From assembly GCA_016936785.1 (NCBI GenBank), contig JAFGXE010000059.1:1-7818 (forward strand): a DNA stretch of 7,818 nt. Reading direction: 5' to 3'. The stretch is from Alphaproteobacteria bacterium (GTDB taxonomy: Bacteria > Pseudomonadota > Alphaproteobacteria > Rs-D84 > NBLK01). A model generated the notes under the pieces. It saw nothing but the letters and a program-made list of their open reading frames with translations. It was not told where the DNA came from and did no database searches. The number at the start of each line of letters is the position of its first letter. Within the stretch, counting starts at the first letter, position 1. Below, piece by piece: positions 1 to 6,417 of the stretch. Both the position numbers and the translations under genes were made by a program.

Positions 1-326
1 CGCTCAAGCTCCATATTTACGAATCGCATATCAAACGACGCGTTATGTGCGACGAGTTTTGATTCTCCAATAAAATCAAGAAATTCTTGTGCAATGTCTT
101 TAAATTTTGGTTTGTCTGCAAGAAATTCCATTGAAATTTTATGAACTTGGTACGCTCCTTCTGACATTACAGCATCTTCCGGATGACAGTAGTAATGAAA
201 TGTTTTACCTGTTGGTTTTTTGTTCATCACTTCAACGCATCCAATTTCAATCAGACGATCACCGCCTTTGTCATAAAAGCCAGTGGTTTCAGTATCGAAA
301 ACTATTTCACGGATTGAATCAGACAT
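1..326 (-). CDS. dnaQ: DNA polymerase III epsilon subunit, 3'-5' proofreading exonuclease (partial, C-terminus outside window)
   Basis: The first 108 residues are visible, starting at the ATG at 326 and running off the left edge. Visible residues: an Exo I motif DTETTG (acidic residues D11 and E13), then DRLIEIGCVE, a VHKIS stretch where the family usually has VHG(L/I)(S/T), and the Exo II motif LVAHNASFD (D99). These are the metal-binding residues of the DEDD exonuclease family. Exo III lies outside the window. Known role: proofreading of misincorporated nucleotides in the replicative polymerase core. The wording of the N-terminus (REIVFDTETTG, IEIGCVE, PTG) is typical of alphaproteobacterial DnaQ. 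The start lies inside the last 25 bases of the upstream carboxypeptidase gene, so translation is probably coupled. A purine-rich GAAAAAAGAAGA stretch precedes the ATG but there is no strong Shine-Dalgarno. No separate promoter is evident. Confidence 0.93.
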   Translation of the reverse strand, partial: MSDSIREIVFDTETTGFYDKGGDRLIEIGCVEVMNKKPTGKTFHYYCHPEDAVMSEGAYQVHKISMEFLADKPKFKDIAQEFLDFIGESKLVAHNASFDMRFVNMELE

Positions 327-1309
327 TCTTCTTTTTTCGCCTTTATTTTTTCACATTGTCTTTGTGCTTCATCATAAGAGAGATTTTCAATTTTGACAAG
401 ATATAAGTCTTTTTTATTTTCTATTTTTGATCCTGTGTAGCTTTCTTGTTTTTTGAGTGCATTCGCTTTCTGCGAGAATGCCCCTAACTGAAGGTAGAAA
501 AGCCGGTCTTTTTGATATCTTTTTTCAATGTTAAAAAACTTTTTAAAGGCTTCGTTAAATAAGTTTTTCATTTTTTCATCCCGTTCTGTGATTGTGTTCC
601 CCCCAAGATATACACCAAAAAGTCTCACTCCCTGTCGTTCAACAGAAGCGACAATGTTGTATCCTGATTTTTTAATATATCCTGTTTTAAGCCCATCTGT
701 TCCTTCATAGTTTTTTAAAAGATGATTGTGTGTGGTGTATTGTGTTTCCTTGTATACAAAAGATTCTTTTGAAAACAGATCATAGTATTGTGGAAAATGT
801 AGATAAATTGCCATTCCTAAAAGAGCAAGATCTTTGGCGTTGGAATATTGGTTGTCGTCGCCGAGCCCGGATGCATTCTCAAAGTTTGTTTTTGAAAGAC
901 CAATTTGTTTCGCCGTTTTAGTCATAATGTCTGAAAATTTTTGTTCGGACCCACTGAGGTTTTCTGAAAGAACGACAGATGCATCGTTTGCTGATTTAAT
1001 AATCACACCCAACACAGCATCTCTCACTGATATTTTTTCCCCTGCGACTAAACCTAGTTTTGAGGGAACTTGCTCGCTTGCTTTCTGAGAAATGGTTAGT
1101 TGTGAGTTTGGTGTATATATATTTTGAGAAAGTGCGTCAAAGGTGATATAGAGTGTCATGAGCTTTGTGAGAGATGCAGGGTATTTTGGGTCTGTTGCGT
1201 TTTTCTCAAGAAGGATTTTTCCTGTTTGTTCGTGGACGATGATATAGGCTTCGTTTTGGGCGAAGAGAAGAGAGGGAAGGAACATAAAGAGGAGTAAAAC
1301 TTTTTTCAT
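302..1309 (-). CDS. D-alanyl-D-alanine carboxypeptidase (PBP5/6, DacF-like) with C-terminal SPOR domain
   Basis: This is a 335-residue exported serine peptidase of family S11. It trims the terminal D-Ala from peptidoglycan pentapeptides in the periplasm. Residues 1-17 form a signal peptide (KK followed by a hydrophobic run, likely cut after LLFA). The three active-site motifs are present: SLTK at 46-49 (nucleophile S46), SAN at 106-108 and KTG at 208-210. From about 268 to 334 (FYLQLGAFSQ...YLVKIENLSYDEA) there is a SPOR domain. SPOR domains bind glycan strands stripped of stem peptides at the division septum, so this enzyme probably acts at the septum. The gene lies downstream of rlpA, another SPOR protein, a neighbourhood common in Alphaproteobacteria. 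Its 3' end overlaps the dnaQ start by 25 bases. No good Shine-Dalgarno precedes the ATG. A GATAAT (minus strand, 1342-1347) could be a -10, but without a convincing -35. Function is clear; dacF versus dacC naming is not. Confidence 0.95.
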   Translation of the reverse strand: MKKVLLLFMFLPSLLFAQNEAYIIVHEQTGKILLEKNATDPKYPASLTKLMTLYITFDALSQNIYTPNSQLTISQKASEQVPSKLGLVAGEKISVRDAVLGVIIKSANDASVVLSENLSGSEQKFSDIMTKTAKQIGLSKTNFENASGLGDDNQYSNAKDLALLGMAIYLHFPQYYDLFSKESFVYKETQYTTHNHLLKNYEGTDGLKTGYIKKSGYNIVASVERQGVRLFGVYLGGNTITERDEKMKNLFNEAFKKFFNIEKRYQKDRLFYLQLGAFSQKANALKKQESYTGSKIENKKDLYLVKIENLSYDEAQRQCEKIKAKKEECLIQSVK

Positions 1310-1371
1310 TAAATATATTATCTTTTGATTGTTATTTTTTTATTATCTTGTGTGTTGTGGTAATTCAGTAT

Positions 1372-1391
1372 GTATTCACAGGTTATTCACA
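1372..1391 (+). promoter_or_regulatory. Tandem DnaA-box-like pair
   Basis: Two direct 9-mers, GTATTCACA (1372-1380, one mismatch) and TTATTCACA (1383-1391, a perfect TTATNCACA), are separated by two bases. The 11-base spacing would place two DnaA monomers on nearly the same face of the helix. They lie 63-82 bases upstream of the carboxypeptidase start, so they could also control that promoter. Confidence 0.5.
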
Positions 1392-1482
1392 AAATTTATT
1401 GTATAGAAAGCCCTTAAAAAATAAAGATAAAAATAATGTTTTCAGGAGTGGGGTGATATTGTGTCTGTTTTTGTGAAGGAAA

Positions 1483-1491
1483 TGTGGATAA
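1483..1491 (-). promoter_or_regulatory. Consensus DnaA box
   Basis: The plus strand reads TGTGGATAA, the reverse complement of TTATCCACA, the high-affinity DnaA binding consensus. It lies in non-coding DNA between the AT-rich tract and the rlpA terminator, in opposite orientation to the tandem pair at 1372-1391. Confidence 0.5.
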
Positions 1492-1557
1492 GTGTCGTTG
1501 TTTTGCTTTTTGTACTTGCAGATGTGAATCACGTGAATTGTTGGAGAGACTATTCAC

Positions 1558-1590
1558 AAAAAAAAGAGTCTCAACTTGAAACTCTTTTTT
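1558..1590 (-). terminator. Rho-independent terminator of rlpA
   Basis: The arms GAGT (1566-1569) and ACTC (1581-1584) pair. They are extended outward by A:T pairs to 1560/1590 and inward, past one mismatch, by TCA/TGA. On the minus strand the hairpin ends in a run of eight T (1565-1558). It starts 18 bases after the rlpA stop codon. The A/T arms are symmetrical, so it may also stop plus-strand transcripts. Confidence 0.8.
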
Positions 1591-1607
1591 GTTTTTAGGC
1601 TTTATTC

Positions 1608-2507
1608 TTACCACTTTGACCATTTGCCATCAGAGATCAAACCAGGATTTGAAATTCCATGGGATTGAAGAGAGTCTTTTGCTTGTCTTGCCTGATCAAC
1701 AGTTTGATAAGGACCAACACGAACTTTATAATAACCGCCTTCTTGAACAATACTTGTTGCGCCAACAGAAGAAAGTTGTCCACGCATTGTTTCTGCATTT
1801 GCCATTGAAGCAAGAGCACCTGCCTGAACATAATATCCATTTGTTGCAACAGGTTGAGGCATCATTTCAGAGGGCGCAAGACCTGTTGGTTGCGTTGTTG
1901 TAAACTCTGTTTGTGTCGTATTTTGCATTGCGCGATTTTTTAATTCAGCACTTTCAACAGGCATTACCTCTACTTTAATGCGTGCTGTTCCATTTGCTTT
2001 CATTTGGAGTTCTGTTGCAACGGCCTCAGAAACATCCATCAAACGATTTTTTGTAAAAGGTCCACGATCATTGACGCGTGCGTATGTCGTTCGGCCGTTT
2101 TCGAGGTTTGTTATTTTAACAACAGATGGCAACGGGAGCGTTTTATGTGCTGCCGTGTAAGATTGTGGATTAAAAATAGCGCCATTTGCTGTTTTTTGTC
2201 CTGCAAATTCAGATCCGTACCAAGAAGACATTCCTTCTGCTTGATAATTGGATTCTTCTGCTGGCGTGTAGTTCATACCGTCAACCACGTAAGGTTTCCC
2301 AATTTTATATGTACCAACAGGATCCCCCATAACACTTGGGTGCATATTTGCTACAGAAGATTGTTCCACAGGGAAACCTTCTTCATTTGGCATTTGTTCT
2401 GTTGCTGTTTGTGAGCCTTCTGGACTATTCCATGAACGCACAGGTTGGTCGTGTTGACATGCAGACACTGCAACGAGCAACGCGATAAGACTTAGAGATT
2501 TTTTCAT
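1608..2507 (-). CDS. rlpA: RlpA-family septal lipoprotein (peptidoglycan lytic transglycosylase type) with SPOR domain
   Basis: This is a 299-residue lipoprotein. The signal peptide ends in a lipobox VSAC with the lipidated cysteine at C17. Residues 92-184 form the RlpA-like double-psi beta-barrel: GMSSWYG (92-98), TANG, AAHKTLPLP (H121) and ARVNDRGPF (143-151, D147), where the family's conserved His and Asp lie. Just before it, YKIGKPYVVDGMNYTP (67-82) is a block characteristic of alphaproteobacterial RlpA. A low-complexity Thr/Pro/Met linker (about 195-221) leads to a SPOR domain (224-292, YYVQAGALAS...YYKVRVGPY). In Pseudomonas, RlpA cuts glycan strands that lack stem peptides; whether this protein is an active enzyme is inferred. 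The start has a good Shine-Dalgarno, AGGAG (minus strand, 2516-2520), 8 bases upstream, and a consensus-like promoter. With the downstream SPOR carboxypeptidase it suggests a septal wall-remodelling pair. Confidence 0.95.
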   Translation of the reverse strand: MKKSLSLIALLVAVSACQHDQPVRSWNSPEGSQTATEQMPNEEGFPVEQSSVANMHPSVMGDPVGTYKIGKPYVVDGMNYTPAEESNYQAEGMSSWYGSEFAGQKTANGAIFNPQSYTAAHKTLPLPSVVKITNLENGRTTYARVNDRGPFTKNRLMDVSEAVATELQMKANGTARIKVEVMPVESAELKNRAMQNTTQTEFTTTQPTGLAPSEMMPQPVATNGYYVQAGALASMANAETMRGQLSSVGATSIVQEGGYYKVRVGPYQTVDQARQAKDSLQSHGISNPGLISDGKWSKW

Positions 2508-2539
2508 ACTTTTCGCTCCTTCTTTTAACGAATAGTCGG

Positions 2540-2568
2540 ATTATATCATAATTTTCAAGGAATGGCAA
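2540..2568 (-). promoter_or_regulatory. Sigma70-type promoter of rlpA
   Basis: Read on the minus strand, TTGCCA (2568-2563) and a perfect TATAAT (2545-2540) are separated by exactly 17 bases. Transcription would start near 2533, giving a leader of about 25 bases that contains the AGGAG ribosome binding site. On the opposite strand TTAACG (2525-2530) and CATAAT (2547-2552), 16 bases apart, may drive recF; this second assignment is weak. The two promoters would overlap. Confidence 0.7.
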
Positions 2569-2611
2569 ATAGTGTTTGAAAGAACGGTGTTTTTTTTGTA
2601 GAGTGCCTGTT

Positions 2612-3679
2612 ATGTATGTTCAAGAAGTTCATCTTTTTCATTATCGTAACATTGAGAATAAAAAATATTCATTCGATAGGGACTTTTCTTTGTTTTATGG
2701 GGAGAACGGCGTTGGGAAAACAAATCTTCTTGAAGCAGTTTCTTTTTTGTCTCAAGGAAACGGTTTCCGTAAAACAAAGTTAGAAGAAATTGGATATCAC
2801 AAGGGTGGACAATTTTTACCCTGGTCTGTGTCAGGAAAAGTTGTCTATAAAGATATTTCTTTTGAAATTAAAACACACTATGACAAAACCAAAACGTCTC
2901 TTCGAGAAAGTTTTATTGATTGTAAAAAAGTTGCACAAAAAGAACTGGCTGAACGGATTCGATTTGTCATTCTTACACCAACGATGGATAAAGTTTTTAC
3001 AGAAGGATCTCAATCAACCCGTCGACTAATTGATTCGATGATTCGGGTTTTTGATCCCGCACATAAAGAACGCATGATGAAATACGATCAGCTTTTGAAA
3101 GAGCGGTATGCCTTGTGCGAAAAAGAGGTCTGCTCTGCTTGGTTAGGTGTTAATGCGCGCTTGCTTGCGGAACAGGGTGTTGCTATTGCTGTTGCGCGCA
3201 TGGATTATATTCGTCGTATTAATATAATACTTGAGGGCAATCAAACATATTTTCCGTCGGTGTCTTTACGGTGTGAAGGAATGATTGAAAAAGAGTTGGA
3301 AACAAAATCGGCTTTAGATGTTGAAGATTTATACGAGTCTTATTTAAAAAAGAACATTGGTTATACAACGGTTGATGGTGCTCATCGGAGTCAATTTATG
3401 TTGTATCATCAGGAAAAAAAACTCCCGGCGAATTTGTGTTCAACGGGGGAACAAAAAACAATGTTACTTTCTTTGCTTCTCGGACAAATTAAATTACTTG
3501 AATCTATTTTAGGGGAAACGCCAGTTTTTCTATTGGATGAAGCAGGGGCACACTTGGATTTAAAAAACCAAACCGCTTTACTGGAAGAGCTAAAAGGGCT
3601 TCAAGTTCAAACAATCATGACGAATGTTACAGGGGATCTTTTCCAATCAGAAAAAATGCAACGAGTTCAAGTTGGTTAG
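2612..3679 (+). CDS. recF: DNA replication and repair protein RecF
   Basis: This is an SMC-like ATPase that, with RecO and RecR, helps load RecA at single-strand gaps. From the ATG at 2612 it has 355 residues, close to the usual length. Motifs: Walker A GENGVGKT (30-37) followed by NLLEA; the arginine-containing GAHRSQF (256-262); the ABC signature STGEQK (277-282); Walker B VFLLDE (305-310); and the D-loop AHLD (313-316). The C-terminal stretch QTIMTNVTGDLF matches the usual RecF ending. The reading frame is open back to a TTG at 2576 and a GTG at 2603, but those add residues (KERCFFCRVPV) that the family lacks, and a GAGTG lies 6 bases before the ATG, so 2612 is preferred. recF here is not beside dnaA/dnaN/gyrB; it overlaps priA by 8 bases and diverges from rlpA. 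Confidence 0.95.
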   Translation: MYVQEVHLFHYRNIENKKYSFDRDFSLFYGENGVGKTNLLEAVSFLSQGNGFRKTKLEEIGYHKGGQFLPWSVSGKVVYKDISFEIKTHYDKTKTSLRESFIDCKKVAQKELAERIRFVILTPTMDKVFTEGSQSTRRLIDSMIRVFDPAHKERMMKYDQLLKERYALCEKEVCSAWLGVNARLLAEQGVAIAVARMDYIRRINIILEGNQTYFPSVSLRCEGMIEKELETKSALDVEDLYESYLKKNIGYTTVDGAHRSQFMLYHQEKKLPANLCSTGEQKTMLLSLLLGQIKLLESILGETPVFLLDEAGAHLDLKNQTALLEELKGLQVQTIMTNVTGDLFQSEKMQRVQVG

Positions 3680-5846
3680 ATATGTTAATATTTCTTTGCC
3701 GATAGGGGGACGTCCAAGTTATTCATATTCTTTGGAAGAAGGACAAAAAGGAGATATTGGGAGGATTGTTTTTGTTTCTTTTATGAATAAAACGCGATTG
3801 GGTATTATCATTGAAAGTGATGTTGAAATTGATTGTGCGCCAGAAAAAATCAAAGCTATTTTAGAAGAAACTCTCTATCAATTTTCTGTGGTGTTTTTGG
3901 ATTTTCTTAAAACAGTCGCTGGATATACATTATCTGATTTTGGCTCTGTTCTTCGGGCAGGACTCCCTTCAGATGACTTTCTTGAGAATCGTGCGCAGAA
4001 ACTTTATATTCAGAATCCTCATTACGTAGGGAAGAAAACGGAAAAACGTCAGAAAATTCTTGAATCATTTTTAAACGAATCAGAAAAGCTTTTTGTCGAA
4101 GCAATTGAAATTCGAAGTGGTGTTTCGCGACAGGTTATTAAAAGTTTTATTCAACAGGGTGGATTGATTGAAATTTCTGAGTCTGATTCGGATTTAACAG
4201 AAATGATTGAATATGATGCACCAGAGTTTTCACACCTATTTCCTGCGCAAAAAAAAGCAGTTCAGGCAATTGATGCTATTGCGTCGGAGATTCCAGTTCT
4301 TTTAAATGGTGTGACGGGGTCTGGAAAAACAGAAGTCTATTTTTCTCAAGTGGCGACGGCTTTGAAGGAAGAAAAGCAAATACTTATTCTTTTGCCAGAG
4401 ATTGCTCTAACGAGCCAATTTATTCAGCGGTTTCAAAAACGATTTGGACGACTTCCTTCTTTCTGGCATTCGGGTGTTTCTTCTGCGCAAAAACGGAAAA
4501 CATGGAAACAAATTTACGCAGGGGAAGAAAAGGTTTTAATCGGGACACGCTCCGCTCTTTTTTTACCGTTTAAAAATTTAGGACTCATTGTTGTTGATGA
4601 AGAACATGATGGGTCTTACAAACAAGAAGATCAATTTATTTATCATGCGCGAGATATGGCTGTTTTGCGTGCGAAGAAAGAAAAAGCCAAAATTATTTTG
4701 GCCTCAGCAACTCCTTCTTTTGAATCACTCGCAAATGTTCAAGAGGGACGGTACAAAGAGGTGCTACTCAACGAACGGATTCAAGAAGCTGTTCTTCCAA
4801 AGATTGAATTGATTGATTTGAAAAACTATCCGCCAGAAAAAGTCGATGGACAAAAAGGGTGGCTGTCCCCTGTTCTTGTGCAAGCGCTGGAAGAAACTTT
4901 TACAAAAAAACAACAGGCGCTTCTTTTCCTCAATCGTCGCGGTTATGCGCCTTTAATGATCTGTCAGAAATGTGGATACCGGGCGAAATGCCCAAACTGC
5001 GATGTTCATCTTGTTTATCATCAAGGATCGAAGTATGACCAACTAATGTGTCATCATTGTGGATATCAAGGAAAGCCCCCTCAAAAATGCCCGCAGTGCG
5101 AAGAGGAAGAAAGTTTTGTTCTTTGTGGTCCAGGAATTGATCGTCTCGCGGAGGAATTTCAGAAGAGGTTTCCGACACAACGGTTTCTTGTTATGTCATC
5201 GGAAACAACATCAACCTCAAAACAGCTGGAAAACGCGCTAAAAAAAGTTGAAAACAAAGAAGTAGATTGTCTTGTTGGAACGCAGATTCTCACAAAAGGA
5301 CATCATTTCCCAGGTCTTACTTGTGTGGGGATTGTCGATGCGGACATGAGTTTAATGGGGGCGGATTTTCGTGCCTCCGAGAAAACACTCCAGATTCTTG
5401 AGCAAACCTCCGGACGTGCAGGACGGGAAGATGAAAAGGGGTATGTGTATATTCAGACATATTCGCCCGATCATCCTGTCATGCAAGCTCTTTTGTCTGG
5501 AGATAAAAAAACATTTATTCAAACAGAACTTGAAGGAAGAAAGCTTGCAGAAATGCCCCCATATGGGTCACTCATTGCACTTATCATTTCTGCTAAAAAC
5601 GAAAAGAATTTGAAAGAGTTTTGTCGGCAGATTCATCGACAAGCGCCACAACATAAAGATGTTTTACTTTTTGGTCCTGCTGATGCCTCGATACGTTATT
5701 TGCGAGGTCGATATCGTAAGCGCTTCCTTATTCAGAGTCCGCGGGGGCTTGAGGGGCATCGTTATGTAAAGCAGTGGTTGAATGCTGTCAAAATTCCGAG
5801 TGCAATTCAGATTAAAATTGATGTAAACCCTTATTCATTTATATGA
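3672..5846 (+). CDS. priA: Primosomal protein N', replication restart helicase PriA
   Basis: This superfamily 2 3'-5' DNA helicase recognises stalled forks and reloads the replisome. In order, numbered from the TTG at 3672: a 3'-end-binding domain starting VRYVNISLPIGG; Walker A GVTGSGKT (213-220); Walker B DEEH (309-312); SATPS; a zinc-binding insert with eight cysteines (C431, C434, C440, C443, C460, C463, C473, C476); GPGIDRLAEE; then TKGHHFPGL and GRAGR (581-585). Length 724 residues is normal. GPGIDRLAEE and KGHHFP are typical alphaproteobacterial versions. Start choice: TTG 3672 puts the family N-terminus at the protein start and overlaps recF by 8 bases. An in-frame ATG at 3624 would add 16 unconserved residues and a 56-base overlap. 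Neither has a strong ribosome binding site, so translation is probably coupled to recF. Confidence 0.95.
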   Translation: MVRYVNISLPIGGRPSYSYSLEEGQKGDIGRIVFVSFMNKTRLGIIIESDVEIDCAPEKIKAILEETLYQFSVVFLDFLKTVAGYTLSDFGSVLRAGLPSDDFLENRAQKLYIQNPHYVGKKTEKRQKILESFLNESEKLFVEAIEIRSGVSRQVIKSFIQQGGLIEISESDSDLTEMIEYDAPEFSHLFPAQKKAVQAIDAIASEIPVLLNGVTGSGKTEVYFSQVATALKEEKQILILLPEIALTSQFIQRFQKRFGRLPSFWHSGVSSAQKRKTWKQIYAGEEKVLIGTRSALFLPFKNLGLIVVDEEHDGSYKQEDQFIYHARDMAVLRAKKEKAKIILASATPSFESLANVQEGRYKEVLLNERIQEAVLPKIELIDLKNYPPEKVDGQKGWLSPVLVQALEETFTKKQQALLFLNRRGYAPLMICQKCGYRAKCPNCDVHLVYHQGSKYDQLMCHHCGYQGKPPQKCPQCEEEESFVLCGPGIDRLAEEFQKRFPTQRFLVMSSETTSTSKQLENALKKVENKEVDCLVGTQILTKGHHFPGLTCVGIVDADMSLMGADFRASEKTLQILEQTSGRAGREDEKGYVYIQTYSPDHPVMQALLSGDKKTFIQTELEGRKLAEMPPYGSLIALIISAKNEKNLKEFCRQIHRQAPQHKDVLLFGPADASIRYLRGRYRKRFLIQSPRGLEGHRYVKQWLNAVKIPSAIQIKIDVNPYSFI

Positions 5847-5920
5847 GACTATTATAGAACAAATGGATCTCTCGATGGTGTTTGAGATGACATATAACTT
5901 TAACTCCATGTAATTAATTG

Positions 5921-5964
5921 TCTCTTTGATGCTTCGACAGGCTTAGCAACCGAAGAAACAGAGA
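5921..5964. repeat. Imperfect inverted repeat resembling a dispersed TGAGCCTGTCGAAG-type element
   Basis: Inner arms CTTCG (5932-5936) and CGAAG (5951-5955) flank a 14-base loop. Outer arms TCTCT (5921-5925) and AGAGA (5960-5964) flank an unpaired internal loop. The core GCTTCGACAGGCTTAGC, from memory, resembles the short palindromic GCTTCGACAGGCTCAGC elements scattered between genes in many bacterial genomes. Only one copy is present in this window, so its repeat status is inferred from resemblance. It lies just before the terminator shared by priA and rpoZ. The rest of the 173-base gap (5847-6019) holds only a 16-codon ATG frame without a ribosome binding site. Confidence 0.4.
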
Positions 5965-5971
5965 GCGATTA

Positions 5972-6000
5972 AAAAAACACCTCAATGTGAGGTGTTTTTT
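5972..6000. terminator. Bidirectional Rho-independent terminator between priA and rpoZ
   Basis: A perfect 13-bp stem pairs AAAAAACACCTCA (5972-5984) with 5988-6000, with a three-base loop ATG. The core CACCTCA/TGAGGTG is flanked by A and T runs on either side, so it reads as a terminator on both strands. It lies between the convergent priA (plus) and rpoZ (minus), 19 bases after the rpoZ stop. Confidence 0.9.
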
Positions 6001-6019
6001 GAAACTCTTTTAACAAAAA

Positions 6020-6316
6020 CTAATTAAGTTCAGCTTCGATCGCTCTAAGATCATCGTTCTCTTCTGATGATTCTTCAAGTGTTGTAGCAGGTGTGATGCG
6101 ACGAAACGAAGCAATAAAATTCTTTTCGAGTTGTTCGGGATTAATTGTTCCTTCTGCAATTTCACGCAAAGCAATAACTGTTCGACGATCTTTTTTTGAC
6201 TTTATTGTGGGTGTTGCACCATTATAAAGTTGACGTGCACGTTGTGCTGTGAGCGTAATCATGCGGTATTTGTCTGAGATTTTTGCTAAGCAATCGTTAA
6301 TTGTAATACGTGCCAT
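6020..6316 (-). CDS. rpoZ: DNA-directed RNA polymerase omega subunit
   Basis: This is a 98-residue small subunit that binds the beta-prime subunit and aids assembly of RNA polymerase. It starts MARITINDCLAKI and contains the conserved RMITLTAQRARQL (18-30), where the family has R-x-x-L-x-x-x-A-A-x-RARQ, and VIALREIAEGTI (47-58). Residues 79-98 are an acidic tail (EESSEENDD), common in Alphaproteobacteria. The start has a good Shine-Dalgarno, AAGGA (minus strand, 6324-6328), 7 bases upstream. A TATAAT (minus strand, 6384-6389) could be its -10, with no clear -35. The usual alphaproteobacterial partner, spoT/relA downstream, is absent, because the gene ends at the terminator facing priA. An unrecognised small gene precedes it on the same strand, 101 bases away. 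Confidence 0.93.
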   Translation of the reverse strand: MARITINDCLAKISDKYRMITLTAQRARQLYNGATPTIKSKKDRRTVIALREIAEGTINPEQLEKNFIASFRRITPATTLEESSEENDDLRAIEAELN

Positions 6317-6343
6317 TTTTGAATCCTTATTGTTTGTATAGTC

Positions 6344-6374
6344 AAAAAAAATACTAATAAACGCGTTTTTATTA
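6344..6374 (-). terminator. AT-rich hairpin with T run upstream of rpoZ (weak terminator or attenuator)
   Basis: On the minus strand TAATAAA and TTTATTA form a 7-bp stem around AACGCG, followed after GTA by eight T (6351-6344). The layout resembles a Rho-independent terminator for the 91-residue gene or an attenuator in the rpoZ leader. However, the stem is entirely A:T and therefore weak; it may be chance in AT-rich DNA. Confidence 0.25.
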
Positions 6375-6417
6375 TTTGTTTTGATTATAGCTTGCGAGGA
6401 GTATAAAAAATTTTTCT

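Larger units (their letters stand above)
1310..1607. other. AT-rich intergenic region with clustered DnaA-box-like sites (candidate oriC)
   Basis: This 298-base gap between two minus-strand genes has no credible coding sequence. It contains five 9-mers resembling the DnaA box TTATNCACA. Two are perfect: 1383-1391 on the plus strand, and 1483-1491 on the minus strand reading TTATCCACA, the E. coli-type consensus. Three have one mismatch: 1372-1380 (plus), 1523-1531 (minus) and 1550-1558 (plus). The first two are spaced 11 bases start to start, close to one helical turn. Between the left pair and the others lies a very AT-rich tract (about 1391-1440) that could serve as an unwinding element. 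Flanking genes on both sides run mostly away from the region and include dnaQ, recF and priA. One-mismatch boxes also occur by chance in the coding regions, so the weight rests on the two perfect sites and the clustering. It could instead be a DnaA-regulated promoter for the downstream carboxypeptidase gene. Confidence 0.45.

Noticed and set aside
107..406. 99-residue plus-strand open frame
   Set aside because: It lies opposite dnaQ and the carboxypeptidase gene, which have clear motifs; its product is a low-complexity Phe/Leu-rich shadow.
1414..1623. 69-residue minus-strand open frame in the DnaA-box gap
   Set aside because: It runs through the rlpA terminator hairpin, overlaps the rlpA end, has no ribosome binding site and ends in a low-complexity IFIFIF run.
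2004..2414. 136-residue plus-strand open frame opposite rlpA
   Set aside because: It is antisense to a well-supported lipoprotein gene; its Cys/Phe/Arg-rich product is typical of a reverse-strand shadow.
2576..2611. Upstream TTG/GTG extension of recF
   Set aside because: It adds residues not found at RecF N-termini and spans a run of eight T; the ATG at 2612 fits the family start.
789..5066. Further one-mismatch DnaA-box matches at 789, 2164, 4971 and 5058
   Set aside because: They lie singly inside coding sequence and look like background; they show that one-mismatch sites alone carry little weight.
5863..5913. 16-codon ATG frame in the priA-rpoZ gap
   Set aside because: No ribosome binding site or recognisable sequence; a frame of this size is expected by chance.
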